Shown here: positions 1 to 10,737 of the stretch, one piece after another
Layout: each line of letters opens with the position of its first letter
How positions within the stretch are numbered: the first letter of the stretch is position 1
Origin: Phoma sp. XZ068
Lineage: Eukaryota; Ascomycota; Dothideomycetes; Pleosporales; Didymellaceae
Direction of reading: 5' to 3'
Length of the DNA: 64,000 nucleotides
Assembly: GCA_004835665.1 (NCBI GenBank)
Contig: RBKR01000013.1
Span: 620,001-684,000, forward strand
Translations under genes and position numbers: made by a program
Notes under the pieces: model-generated
Seen by the model: only the letters and a program-made list of their open reading frames with translations
The model's database searches: none
What the model was told of the DNA's origin: nothing

Positions 1-15
1 GTGATGCGAAGATAT

Positions 16-1583
16 CTACCATGGGTTTTGAATATCATCTTCCAATGGCTTCATGTGCTTCTGCAGCTTCTTCGCGACCACATCTGCCTCCTTCCAGACA
101 CGCAGAATATTGCCCCCTGCAATCTTAGCCGCATCCTTATCGCTCACACCTTGGCGCAAGAGTTCGGCAATTAGATCTGGAAACTTGGAGACATCTTCAA
201 GCCCAGCAGGTGTAGCCTCGATGCCATCGTAATCAGTGCCAATACCGACGTGATCATACCCAATAAGCTCGCCAATATGCTTGATGTGACGGACGACTTG
301 ATTCATCGTGACGTTTGCAGGCACAGTCTCAGGAAGACCGGAGTCTGAGTTACCTGGCACGCAGGAGATGAAGTCAGGATTGAAGTTGACCATGACAACA
401 GAATTGCGCTTCTTGACGAGGTGGAGGATGTCGTCTGGTACATTGCGGGGATGAGGGCAAATCGCGTGTGCTGAGCTGTGACTGAAGATGGGTGGAGCGA
501 GACTGCCATTCCAGTCTTCGTCGCCTTTGCCAACAAGAACATCCCTCATCGTGTCCGTACTGACATGGGCGAGGTCGACGAGCATGCCGAGGCGGTTCAT
601 TTCCTTGACGAGATCTCGACCTGCGGGGCTCAAACCATTCCAGTAAGGAGTGGCAATTCGGGCATCGTAGTTGTACTTCGTCTCCAGAGCGGCATCCGCA
701 TACTTGTTGTGGCAGTTCCAGGTAAGGGTTGCGTAGCGAACACCAAGTTGGTGGTACAGACGCAGATTAGAGACCGAGTTGCCGATCTGGTGCAGGCCTT
801 CAATGGCTGCGGGTGATATGAGTCGACCGTTTTGGAAGGCCTTGGCTGCTTCGTGGCTGTTCGATGACGGAGCGAAGTACTTTGGATAGCTATCTCCCAG
901 GCGCTTGTATAGATCGAGCTGATCGAGTGTAGCCTGGACGACTGTCAAGTTTAGCGACTATTCAATGACTAATAGTATTATTTGACCTACTTGCTGAGTA
1001 TCTCGCATCCGAGAAGTCTGTAGTGTTCTCTCCAGTAGGACAAACGTAGAAAGCACTCCAAAAGGCGCCGCCTTGCAAGCCCGTCTCAAGCCTAGGAATG
1101 TCTACATGCTGTGCAAGACCACCATTCTCAAACTTCTCTTGGAATTCATTGCCATAAATATGATTTTGGTACTTTCCCCGAATGAAGATCATCAAGTCAT
1201 TGTGGCCATCTTATCTAGTATCAGTACACTGTTGATAGGAACGTTATGCGACAATGCTGACCAATAAGCGGATGCTCCTTCAGGATCCTTGCGGCTCTTT
1301 GTTCCACAGTGAGCTTGCTACTGCAACGATGCCGCCCAATCGTGAAGACTGGCCCGACGGTGGTCAAACAGAAAGTAGCAACGAAGAAGAGGAGCACAAC
1401 AACGATTGCGTGATTCGTCCGCTTGGATCGACGAGGAGCGTGGACAGGCCGCTGAATAGGCACCTCATTGGCTTCAAGAAGCTTGTAGTCTTTCTCCATC
1501 GCTTCTACAGAATCAACACAATGTTGATGCGTGATGGGTGCACATTCAAGATGCACGGGGGTTGATAACGTGCTATTCGTCAT
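16..1583 (-). CDS. Membrane dipeptidase, peptidase family M19, type II membrane protein
   Basis: Zinc dipeptidase that hydrolyses dipeptides, related to renal dipeptidase. My model has three exons: 1262-1583, 991-1209 and 16-941, giving 488 residues. The introns are 52 and 49 bases, and the first has a TACTGAT branch-point-like motif. The cytosolic N-terminus is followed by one hydrophobic segment (about residues 58-80), so the catalytic domain should lie outside the cytosol. The metal-site motifs of the family are visible: DGHNDL is rebuilt exactly across the first splice junction, then IEGLHQIGNS (bridging Glu), LAHVS, FSHSSAH and IGTDYDG. The ATG at 1583 is the first in frame. The reading frame ends at a TAG close to the window edge, so the gene appears complete. 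Family assignment is firm; the physiological substrate is unknown. Confidence 0.9.
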
Positions 1584-1706
1584 CAGATTTAGCGCGTGGA
1601 GTTTAGAGCTCTTCCCCGGAGTTTAGGGTTTTGACACAACACCAACATCACATCTCTGTCACTCATAGCTTCACGAACCCCCCACGAAGCTCCCACTACC
1701 GCAGAC

Positions 1707-2288
1707 ATGGCCATGATAACAGCAAACGCGATGATTCGCAGCTTAGCGCTGTTCCACCTGACACTGGCTGCGCTTCTGATAAAGAACCCAAAGCTCATCG
1801 CGAATCAGAGTGTCATCCTGATCTTGGGCGGTTCAATGCAGCTTGTATGGACTCTATCTGCCCTGCATTTGGAAGGTGGTGCTAACTTTTGACAGCCTAC
1901 CCCGCGAGATTTCGCGACGCCTTCCGCAGCTATAGCCTTCATCGCCGTCCTTTTCGCATTCATCGGCATCAACGACCTTACAGCAGCATCGCTCCCCGAA
2001 CAAGTCTTCGACGAATACTGGGGTGCCCAGACACCCGTGCGCCTTGTGTTTCTCTTTGCGCTCACCGGCTACACGTTCTTGTTCAAGGAGGGTGGAATGT
2101 TTGGCGGAGCCAGGGGCATTGCACACTCCAACAGCCCTGGAAGCTATCTCATGAACAGCGTCGTGTTTAGCTGGGGGTTCATCGAGTTATCTATGTGGCT
2201 CTGGATCTATGTCACTCTGCGCGAGGAGCGACGAGAGCGGGCGAGGAAGATTGTCGCCCAGCGCAAGGCGGAAGCTGACAAGACGTGA
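1707..2288 (+). CDS. ILM1: Ilm1-type small multi-pass membrane protein
   Basis: Two exons, 1707-1844 and 1896-2288, give 176 residues. The 51-base intron has a GCTAAC branch-point motif. The protein has about four hydrophobic segments and a basic, Lys/Arg-rich cytosolic tail at the C-terminus. The N-terminal pattern (short first helix, KNPKLIANQSVILILG) and the length match the fungal Ilm1 family (increased loss of mitochondrial DNA). Yeast Ilm1 is an ER-associated membrane protein whose loss destabilises mitochondrial DNA. The molecular role of the family is not settled. The gene lies head to head with the dipeptidase gene, 123 bases apart, so both probably share a promoter. Confidence 0.78.
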
Positions 2289-3285
2289 GCGAGTGTAGGA
2301 GTACAACACACAGGGTTCATGGTACCGCAGTCTCGATATAAAGCCGCTGAGCAAAGCAACTTCGTAACCGTTCAGAGGATAACTTCACCTGTTGTTCTTT
2401 GTAGATTCGCGCCGTATCAGGGCGCTCGTCGATAGTACATAGAAAGTACAATAACAAGCCCTGTTGCAAAAGTCGGGATGATGACCGTGCTATGGGACGC
2501 CGTGGTCAGAAATGGTTAACAAGAGAATGGTAGTGCGACGGAAGGACGTCTATGCACAGGTCGCAGGGCGGAACAAAAGAACAGTTTGTAGACTCGAAAG
2601 CCAGCTATCCACTTTCTCTTTGAGACCATTTTTTTACTCTTTGCTTTCTTTTGCGACTCGGAACACTACACACATCATTGATACGCGGCCAACATGGGTT
2701 CAGTGTCATCTCTGGTAACTTGAACAGTCGATGTTCTCAATTACAGTAAGTTGCGAACGGTTCGCAGCTCTTATACTATACGCAAGGTTAGCACTCTCTT
2801 ACAGCTCCTTCTTCCAAGGCACAAACATAGAAGTCGCAGGATGCAGCCTCAAAGGATCCATGCCGATTGTACCGACTCTATGGAACGGACACGGCAAGTT
2901 AGGCCAACCACGACTCCTGTTATTAAATTAGCTGCATATAATCCTGGTCATGACAGCTTTGGCCAGCATTTGCATTCATTCTCATTGGACACCTTGGAAT
3001 ACTCCCGTGTTAGCCGTGCATGGCATTTGTCCAACCAAGCCCACAATTGCTCGGAGCTTGCTCTACAACACGTATAATGCTCGAAGATCACCTTCGCGAC
3101 TACTTTGCTGGATAGACTGGGTCAACGGGTGGGCTACCCCTCACCGGTAGACAGGGAGTGTCGTGCTGCAGCCAGCGAAGGCTAAGGATAATGTCCACAT
3201 TTGCAACATTTATCTACCTACTCGTCGTCTCCCTTCTCGTAGTTGATTGCTTGCACAGCTTCCATTCGCCTTGACCACAGCCACC
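2289..3285. other. Intergenic stretch
   Basis: Downstream flank of the Ilm1-type gene and upstream flank of the P450. Only short reading frames occur, with no splice-compatible chain or recognisable motif. I see no gene here. Confidence 0.6.
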
Positions 3286-4964
3286 ATGGAGCTCTCTACT
3301 CTAACACTCCCACAGCTCGGCCTCTTGGTTCCTTTTCTCATCTTTGCAACACTCACGTACCGCATTGTGTATACCCAATTTCTCCATCCCCTCTCCAGTT
3401 TCCCGGGCCCATGGTACGCTTCTTCTTTCTCCATCACCCTGGCTCTGATCTCCCTCACCAAGCGCGAGCCGGAATACCTCATGTATCTGATCCACAAGTA
3501 TGGATGTAAGCTCTCCCACACCAATACCAAGATAAGAACTCACAACAGTTCCAGCCGAAAAGCCCATCCGCATCTCACCCACAATGCTCCTCTTCCCCAA
3601 AGCATCAGCACTGAAAGACATCTACCGATCAGCCCCATGCAACCGCAAAACCAACCTCTACGGATCCGGCGTACTAGGCCCCCCACACCTATTCTCCACC
3701 CTAGACGGCGAAGAGCACCGCATCCTACGCAAAGCACTGTCCAACGCGCCGTGGACCATTGGCCAGTTGAGGAACAGCTGGGAGTCGCGCTTCGACGATC
3801 AAATCAGTCTGTTTACGGAAAAGATGCGCGAACATGCCCAGGCTGGACGTACGGTGTGCTTAAGTGACAAGGTGGCTGAGTTTGCGGCAGATATCATGTC
3901 CATGGTGTCCTTCACAAGGCCATTTGGGTGTGTAGAGAGGCAGGAAGATGTCAGGGATATCCTGAAGAATTGGCGATTGGGTTTGAGTTTCTTCGGGTTT
4001 GCCGTCAGGTGGCGCTGGTTTAGAGATGTCGTCCTGCAGTTACCAGTTGTAGGGTTGTGGTTTTTGCCGAAGGTGGAGAACGGGAGTGGAATGGGCTGGC
4101 TGATGTGCGAGGCTGATCGACAAGTGACGGTAAGGGAGGAGCAGAATGCTGCTGCTGAGAAGGAGAGTACTGGGAATGGGAGGAAGGACTTCATGCAGTA
4201 GTATGTCTGGCGTTTGGCGCTTGTTGAAGATAAACTGACAGTCTCACAGCTGCCTCGAAGCCCGCTTCTCGGACGGGTCAGCTCTGACCGCAAGTCAGAA
4301 GCGCGCACACGTCACTCTCCTCATCCAAGCAGGAGCAGATACAACAGCCACAGCGCTAGGTTGCACGCTACGATTCTTGGTCACGAACCCTAACGCCTTA
4401 GCTAAAGCACGCGAGGAAATTGCCAAAGCAGATAAAGCCAACCTTCTCTCCACGCCGGTACAGTATGAAGAAACACGCCAACACCTACCGTACTTTGTAG
4501 GCTGCATCAAAGAAGGCTTGCGACTGCAGCCACCAGGCACGAACCTGTATGCTCGCATTGCTCCGAAAGAGGGAAAGGTGATCAATGGCAACTTTATTCC
4601 TGGTGGCACGGAAATCACGTCTTATGCGTACTGTGTCCAGCGCGACCAGACCTTGTACGGCGATGATGCTGAGCAGTTCAAGCCGGAGCGGTGGCTAGAG
4701 AGCGAGAAGCGGAACTTTGAGCTGGAGGCGGCGCAATTCACATTTGGGATGGGACCACGAGTGTGCTTGGGGAAGGACGTCGCTGTGATGGAGATGTACA
4801 AGCTGTTGCCTGAGGTGAGTAACTATAAACGTTGCGTGGCGAAAAGCTGACGAGTCTAGATTGTGAGAAGGTTCGACATTACACTGGAGGCGCCAGGGAA
4901 GTATGTTGTGGATGGAGGCGTTGCCTACAACGTCGGCTTCATGGTGAAACTGGCCGCTATTTGA
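3286..4964 (+). CDS. Cytochrome P450 monooxygenase
   Basis: Four exons, 3286-3505, 3549-4200, 4250-4814 and 4860-4964, give 513 residues; all phases agree. The start gives a short lumenal N-terminus, one membrane anchor (about residues 8-30) and a proline-rich hinge (FPGPW). The diagnostic motifs are in order: oxygen-binding I-helix AGADTTAT (about residue 318), K-helix ExxR in KEGLR (about 377), a PERW motif, and the haem-binding loop FGMGPRVCLG with the cysteine ligand near residue 461. It resembles fungal E-class P450s of the pisatin-demethylase/benzoate-hydroxylase type, but the subfamily cannot be fixed by eye. It would act at the ER with a P450 reductase. No biosynthetic cluster partners lie beside it, so the substrate is unknown. 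Confidence 0.92.
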
Positions 4965-5112
4965 ATTGAGTACAGCGAGTGCACGAACATCGAGTGAATT
5001 ATGCTGAAATGCCCACGGGTTTTTTATACATCCTTTTCAGACTGTAAGCGTGTGGTAATGTGAATATAAGCCTCGCCATGATATACACAGATCATCAACA
5101 TTGAAGAAACTA

Positions 5113-8100
5113 CTAATCGTCCAGATCGGACCAACGTCCCAAGAGTTCACCGGGTTTAGTAGAAATGGGTGCTTCATCAGCAGAAGCTTCAGCGAGCCCC
5201 GTACTTCGGGGACGCGAGGGACCATCATCCTCACTGACCGCTCCGCTGTTAGGACCGCTAGCTTTGCCCTTCTCTTCCTTCTCTTCCTTCTCTTCCTTCT
5301 CTTCTTCTTCTTCCTCGGCTGCTTCCCAATCGTCAACAATAGGGGCCGGTTTCTCCTTCTTCTTGCTACTTAAACTCAGGACAGCAAAACCACCCTTATT
5401 CCCAAAGGTGGTATTCTTCTGCACCTGGCGAGATGGAATACCCCTGGATGCTGCAACTTGGCTCCAACCCGAACCTGGACCAATGTCCGACTCCTTGCGT
5501 AGTACATTGAGCGACGCATCCAGGCGAGCTAGCTGTAGAGACCCGACCTTTTGCGCAGTCAATGCTTGGGACAGTGGGGTCTTGACAGATTCAAGCATTG
5601 TCTGAATCTCGCGCTCTGGGATGTTGAGGCGAGCAGCTAGCGGCGGCTTGAGTGCAACCGCTTCGCTGGGAAGAAAGCTGATATCAAACTCAAGCGGGAA
5701 GTTGGTCTGTGGGAGCACATTCTTGATGACCATACTGACTTCTTCGATCGTAAGAGCGAAACGCGGGTTTAATATCAGAAACGCGTTGTAGGGATCCCCG
5801 GTAGTGTTGCTTGGTCTCGGTCGAAGTGGAGCGGTTGTCGGTGCCACGGGAATGGGACGCTGAACCTGGCGTGTTCTTGCACACTCTGCAAGTGTCTTCA
5901 TCGGAGCCATAACAAACTTTGGTGTCTTGAAGACGGCAACATGACGATGAGGCTCCGGGTCCATACTCTCTGTATCGAAGCCAAAGTCTTCTGCGAGGTA
6001 GTGGATAAACTTGCGCTGATGCTTTGGCATGGGCTTGAACCTCAGCCGTTTCTCCTCGTCATCAGCTGCAAACAACCTCAGTCGTTTTTCGTGTGTGGCC
6101 GCCCATGTCGAGTGTTCCACGTAAAGGTTCAGGGTGATGTCAGAGTAAGGAACATGATCTGTCTCATGGTCTGGGTCGACATTAAGCGCCAGGGCAAGCT
6201 TGCGGTTGCGCTCGAGACGTGCACATTCCTCATCGCATTTCAGGGTCTTCCTATTGTTGCCTTCGCTTACCTTCGAAGCATTGCATTTTGTCTCTTGCTT
6301 GATCCTCTGACAGTCACATGTGATGATGATCTTGTGTTGACAAGGCTTGTCCTCCTTGCAAGGCTGAGGGAAGTGACAAGAAGCCATATCAGGATGCCCA
6401 CAAGCTTTCAGCTCCTTGCCACAAGTCTGCTTACAAGGCTCCTCGCACTCACCACCACGGTGGCATTGCTTCTGGCATTTGTGGATACCACACTTTAAGG
6501 AACGGCCGCAGATCTCGCCACAGCGGACTTCGCTGAGCCAGCAAGGCTGGTTCTTGATGACATTCTTGCCACACATGCAGGATTTGGTCGTCAAATATGG
6601 ACACTTAGGACAGTCCTCTTCGTCTCCGTGACAGGTATGGCCAACTTGGGGATGACCGCAGCTCTTCGGTCGCTCACAGGAGAAACGGCAAGGAGGCGGC
6701 CGGGTACCACAGGGAAGCGGGGGTTGCAATACAGTGCGTCCGCAATTGCAACTGATCTCGTCGAAGATCGCGTCTCGACAAGTACCGCAAGGACCCTTGT
6801 GGCAGAGCTCCTGGCACCGATGTTCAGGGTTGCCGCATTTCAGCTGGCGACCACATGAACGTGTACAGATGTGCTCTGCTTCGAAGTTGTCGCCAGACCG
6901 ATGAGGCGCTGAATCTAATGGACGAGGCTTCCTTCGGTTCGCCTGTCGCTCAGCTGCTTTGCGCTCCCCAGAGCAGCAGTGCTCACCACACTCGTGTCGT
7001 CCGCAGTTGAGCGCAACTCGACAGATACGCATACACTGTGGAGCCTCTTCGGTTCCTTGGTGACAGATTGTGGAGAAGGTATTGCGTGCACATCTGCATG
7101 CAATCGTAACCTTTTCCATACATGGTAAGCACTCACCCTGATGGCATGGCTGCTTGCACTTGTGACCGCAGTCGAGAGTGTTATTGCAAGGTTTCGAGCA
7201 GTTCGGTACGGGGTCCTCGCAAGTCTCTCGGCGTGCGTTCGAGATCTCTGACAGACGCGTCTTGCCACAAGGGCAGTGCGTGACAATATCAGGGGACCGT
7301 GGACAATGGGCTGGGTCGGCATTTTGTCGGTGGCACGATTGCTCACAAGCATGCTTGCCACAGTCGAATAGCCGAGCGCACGTGTTTGGGCACTCGAAAG
7401 ACCCAGTCCATTCTTCGACTGTGGTAGATCCATCCAGCGCAGTATGCCGCTGGCGGCTGTGCTTCGCCTCCGCACGATCACAACACATAATATCTTTCTG
7501 GATCTGGCCGCAGTAGCAACGTGCGGGAACGCGAACATCGCACTCGCCACAAGGTCCTTCGTGGCATGGGCGAGGGCAGCGGTGTTCTCCACAAGCCATC
7601 ATCTCACCACACACTTCACCGCAGCTCCAACCGTGCTCGTAGTCTGTGTCGACGCAGCGTCGAGTGACAGATTTGCCCCCACAGAAGCAGTGTTGGGTAG
7701 GGCCCATCAAGGAACAGGGTGGGCAAGGACCGGCGTGACAAGTCATGCCACATGGATGGGGACACTTCTTCGGTAAGATCCTAGGTCGAGAGCAGGTCTG
7801 CCCGCAGGAGAATGGTGGTAGTCCTGTAAGCGGCTTCGGATCAAGTTCCTTCTCACACCAACACGAGAAGTTCTTTGGCAGAACATCTTTTGGCAGATTG
7901 CAACCAGGGCAGCGCCACTGCCTCGGGGGTGGTGCTTCGCCGTCTTGAGCTTGCTGACGAGCAGCAGCTGAACCCTCGTTGGTTGACCACTTCTTTATGC
8001 AGCCTAAATGAAAGACTGTCCAACATGTTCGGCAGGACCACACGCCTTTCGAACGCCTCTTGATATCTTCTGTGCAAATTGCGCATTCGTAGTGACCGTT

Positions 8101-8664
8101 GTCAATGTCTTCGTGCGTCCGTGTGGCAATGTCCAGTGCGGTAGACTTGGGTGCTTGCGGCTGCTTTTCCTTGGGTGCTCGTGGCTTGCGACCCACGAGT
8201 GGCCGCCCTGGCTCAAACTCAGGTGCGTCTGCTTGTAAACTTGCAGAAGCTACTGATTCACCATCACCCTCGGCAGTCAACTGCCCCCCAAACTGGCGGC
8301 CACCTGCAGCTGTACGTTGAGGGAACCTCTGTGCCCCACCTCTTCCTGGTCCCCCTCTCCCTCGATGTCCCCCTCGTGCTGGTGCAGGCGCTGGACCTGG
8401 AGCTTCACTAGGCGTGTTTTGCAGAACCTGTGACGGTACTAGAGAGTGACCTCCTCTCCCCCTGCCTCGCCCTCGGCCGCTTCTTCCGCCTCGTTGCGAT
8501 TGTTGCGACTGCTGCTCAGCACTTGGCTGTCCCTCATTCTGCACCTCTGGTGCTGCATTCGGGGCGCGGTTGCGGTTGCGGTTTCTTGGTCGTCTGCCTC
8601 GTGAGCCTCCGTCTGCTCCTCCAGACGTATTTGCTGGTACTTGTGCGGTCGTAACGGTCGCCAT
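5113..8664 (-). CDS. FAP1: NFX1-type zinc-finger protein with RING and R3H domains (FAP1 homologue)
   Basis: Single exon of 1,183 residues counted from the first ATG at 8664; the frame is open further upstream but without an ATG. Order: an Arg/Gly-rich low-complexity N-terminus; a RING-like Cys/His module at about residues 190-255 (CAIC...CPGC); a long array of Cys-rich NFX1-type zinc fingers (about 285-810, repeated CGxHxCxxxCHxGxC patterns); an R3H nucleic-acid-binding domain (about 860-910); then a tail with a Glu/Lys repeat. This architecture is that of yeast Fap1 and human NFX1. Yeast Fap1 binds FKBP12 and affects rapamycin resistance; the RING suggests E3 ligase activity. The function in this organism is inferred by homology. 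Confidence 0.92.
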   Translation of the reverse strand: MATVTTAQVPANTSGGADGGSRGRRPRNRNRNRAPNAAPEVQNEGQPSAEQQSQQSQRGGRSGRGRGRGRGGHSLVPSQVLQNTPSEAPGPAPAPARGGHRGRGGPGRGGAQRFPQRTAAGGRQFGGQLTAEGDGESVASASLQADAPEFEPGRPLVGRKPRAPKEKQPQAPKSTALDIATRTHEDIDNGHYECAICTEDIKRRSKGVWSCRTCWTVFHLGCIKKWSTNEGSAAARQQAQDGEAPPPRQWRCPGCNLPKDVLPKNFSCWCEKELDPKPLTGLPPFSCGQTCSRPRILPKKCPHPCGMTCHAGPCPPCSLMGPTQHCFCGGKSVTRRCVDTDYEHGWSCGEVCGEMMACGEHRCPRPCHEGPCGECDVRVPARCYCGQIQKDIMCCDRAEAKHSRQRHTALDGSTTVEEWTGSFECPNTCARLFDCGKHACEQSCHRQNADPAHCPRSPDIVTHCPCGKTRLSEISNARRETCEDPVPNCSKPCNNTLDCGHKCKQPCHQGECLPCMEKVTIACRCARNTFSTICHQGTEEAPQCMRICRVALNCGRHECGEHCCSGERKAAERQANRRKPRPLDSAPHRSGDNFEAEHICTRSCGRQLKCGNPEHRCQELCHKGPCGTCRDAIFDEISCNCGRTVLQPPLPCGTRPPPCRFSCERPKSCGHPQVGHTCHGDEEDCPKCPYLTTKSCMCGKNVIKNQPCWLSEVRCGEICGRSLKCGIHKCQKQCHRGGECEEPCKQTCGKELKACGHPDMASCHFPQPCKEDKPCQHKIIITCDCQRIKQETKCNASKVSEGNNRKTLKCDEECARLERNRKLALALNVDPDHETDHVPYSDITLNLYVEHSTWAATHEKRLRLFAADDEEKRLRFKPMPKHQRKFIHYLAEDFGFDTESMDPEPHRHVAVFKTPKFVMAPMKTLAECARTRQVQRPIPVAPTTAPLRPRPSNTTGDPYNAFLILNPRFALTIEEVSMVIKNVLPQTNFPLEFDISFLPSEAVALKPPLAARLNIPEREIQTMLESVKTPLSQALTAQKVGSLQLARLDASLNVLRKESDIGPGSGWSQVAASRGIPSRQVQKNTTFGNKGGFAVLSLSSKKKEKPAPIVDDWEAAEEEEEEKEEKEEKEEKGKASGPNSGAVSEDDGPSRPRSTGLAEASADEAPISTKPGELLGRWSDLDD
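5270..5316. repeat. In-frame 9-base microsatellite coding Lys-Glu-Glu repeats
   Basis: On the plus strand the unit TCTCTTCCT recurs about four times and runs into TTC triplets. Read on the minus strand it encodes a run of Glu followed by KEE repeats near the C-terminus of the FAP1 homologue. Such purine-rich tracts vary in length by slippage; the frame is kept because the unit is a multiple of three. Confidence 0.85.
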
Positions 8665-9189
8665 GCTGCGCAGTGAGTTGGGTGCTGCCGCCAATGCTGA
8701 CTGCGAAATGATGATGTTAATGGCGGCGCCGACTACAGAACTTGAACGTATGAAGCGAAACTGCAGGCTCTGCTAAATGTATGGCCTGGTGAACGTGAAA
8801 AGAAAGGGTCGGGCCGTGTAAGCTTTGTCGTGGGGAAGCGCTGCAGAGTGGCGTGCAGTTATATTGTCTTTGCCTTGGGAAAGAAAGGCTAGCGCGGGCT
8901 ACCAGAAAGTACACTGGCTGACGGATGAGTCGAAATCTCTCACAGGCAGCCAGGCACCAGACGCAAGGGTCCAGTAAATTATGGGCCTGGAACTGGGTGG
9001 CGCAGTGCAGCTGGAAAGACTTTCTGACTGTTCGCCGTGCTCGCGCTCCGGCGGAATTTCTGTGACAGCGCGTCATAGGCTGTCGACGCTTGGACCCCAA
9101 GCAACTTCGGCCTAGTGTCTCAGCAGCGAGGCATCGCATCGCAGAGCTGCATGTCATCGCGACCCTCAACACCACGAGTCGACGACAAC
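8665..9189. promoter_or_regulatory. Divergent intergenic region between FAP1 and BIG1 homologues
   Basis: The 525 bases separate two head-to-head genes and must carry both promoters. I see no clear TATA box or extra gene. Confidence 0.55.
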
Positions 9190-10130
9190 ATGGCCAAAAC
9201 TCTGATTGGCGCCCTCGCTCTGGCGTCGCAGGCACTTGCTTTCAGCAACACCTCGCCCTTTTTCCTGTTCTCCACCGCCGAGTACGCCGCGCTGCAGCTG
9301 GTCCTTGTGTCTTGAAGCTAACGACCACAGCTTGTTACTGGAATCCTCGGGCGCATCGATTGCCCAATCGACGAGCGTCACCGCCGATATACTGGAAGCC
9401 TTGAAGGAATGCCCTACAAAGAACTACGTTGTTGTTGAGCAGGAGGGCGTCTCCGCCGCCGATTACGCAGATGGACGCTCGACGCCACGGCTGTCACAGT
9501 ACATGGCTGGCCAACACCACGACGTCAAGTCAACAGTTTCCGTGCCAGATGTCGTTGGAAAGGTGGATGTAGCAGAGATTACGAAGTACCTGGAGACCAC
9601 GTGCGGGTCTGTCAAGAGCGTACAACTCGATACACCACCCGCGTCAAAGGCGCTCAGGTCACTGTACATGGGACAGCAAGGTACGCTCGACAGCTTGGCA
9701 ACTACGCCGAGCTTGACTAACATCAACAGACCAATTCCTGGAAGACAGCTTCTCGAAATTCGCCGAAGCGCAAGACTACACCGTCATCTACATCACCACC
9801 CCTCCCACCGAAGCGCAAGCCAAGGCCCAGCTCGAGGCCGAGCAGCAGCGCTCATACGAGATGGAGAACTCTTTCGGCGACAACATGCAGATGGAGCTCA
9901 AGCGTGACACCTCCGCACACTACAGGCGTGCGAACTCGACCAGCGATGAGGGCGGTCTGTTCGAGAGGTACCAGTACTTCACACCAGGCCTGTTCATGGG
10001 CTTCGCTGCTGTCATCCCGCTCTTCCTGATTCTGCTCGTTGGCATCCGAGCCCTTACTAGCCTGGAAGTGTCGTACTTTGCCTTCAGCAAGGAGATGGGT
10101 CCCAATGCGCAGAAGAAGCAGCAGCAATAG
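9190..10130 (+). CDS. BIG1: BIG1-type ER membrane protein (beta-1,6-glucan/V-ATPase assembly family)
   Basis: Three exons, 9190-9281, 9331-9680 and 9730-10130, give 280 residues. The first intron has a GCTAAC branch point and the second a TGACTAAC. The N-terminus is a signal peptide (cleavage likely after ALA, before FSNTSPFF), followed by a lumenal domain of about 200 residues. Near the C-terminus is one transmembrane helix (about residues 230-255, starting FTPGLFMG) and a cytosolic tail with a lysine close to the end. The FxNTSPF start and the membrane segment with the following SLEVSY are characteristic of fungal BIG1. Yeast Big1 is an ER protein needed for normal cell-wall beta-1,6-glucan. 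The related V-ATPase assembly protein Voa1 is an alternative label. Confidence 0.8.
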
Positions 10131-10347
10131 AGGGATTAGCGAGCAGATTGGAAGAAGTTGACGAGCGATGTAAATCTTGTAGCTTTGTAGAGCATGGGCA
10201 TCAGGCGTTTGTGTGTGACTTTACTATGAATGGCTTGTAGCGAATGAGGTTTCAAATGATGTACACATATACACCACAATTGGCGCCGATCCGTCAAATG
10301 TTATATACACACGGGACCGCACACGCTCCCACCTCTACCACGCCAAT

Positions 10348-10737
10348 CTAGTCAAACTTGCCGACCTCCCTGTCAAAATGGACGAAGCAGTACTTCCCGC
10401 CCACGAAGCACGTTGCTATCCACTTCCACCAACTGAGGCTCGAAACCTCGATTCCATGCTTTGCCAACCTCTTCGTAAAAATCGCACTCTCAATTGCGTG
10501 CGCCCCAAACAGGAAGTAGAACAGTCCGCTCTGAACCCAGGATGCATACTTCAGCCCGTTTGCTGACAACCGCGTCAACACATAGTCGTACAGAGGCGAT
10601 CCGGGGGAAATGACTTCGCGGCGGGAGCTAAGGGCCATGACAATGCCGCAGATAATGATGGGCTTGAGATACGGTGCTTTGGGTGCGATGTACGTGTTGC
10701 GCAAGTTCTTAGGAGGTGCGGACTGTGGTTTAGACAT
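10348..10737 (-). CDS. Small multi-pass membrane protein, TMEM254/DUF4499-like
   Basis: Single exon of 129 residues starting at the ATG at 10737. Two or three hydrophobic segments are visible, around residues 27-40, 65-85 and 103-118. The middle segment carries a GxHAIExAI pattern followed by basic residues, reminiscent of the TMEM254 (DUF4499) family of small eukaryotic membrane proteins; this match is by eye only. The gene is tail to tail with the BIG1 homologue (217 bases between stops). Function unknown. Confidence 0.7.
   Translation of the reverse strand: MSKPQSAPPKNLRNTYIAPKAPYLKPIIICGIVMALSSRREVISPGSPLYDYVLTRLSANGLKYASWVQSGLFYFLFGAHAIESAIFTKRLAKHGIEVSSLSWWKWIATCFVGGKYCFVHFDREVGKFD

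Noticed and set aside
2512..3150. Several short plus-strand frames before the P450
   Set aside because: They overlap in different frames, have no splice chain, and their compositions look random.
5270..5316. A regularly spaced repeat resembling a CRISPR or satellite array
   Set aside because: It is a 9-base coding microsatellite for Lys/Glu inside FAP1 with no spacers.
8665..8694. Ten extra N-terminal codons on FAP1
   Set aside because: They begin with TTG; the first ATG is at 8664.
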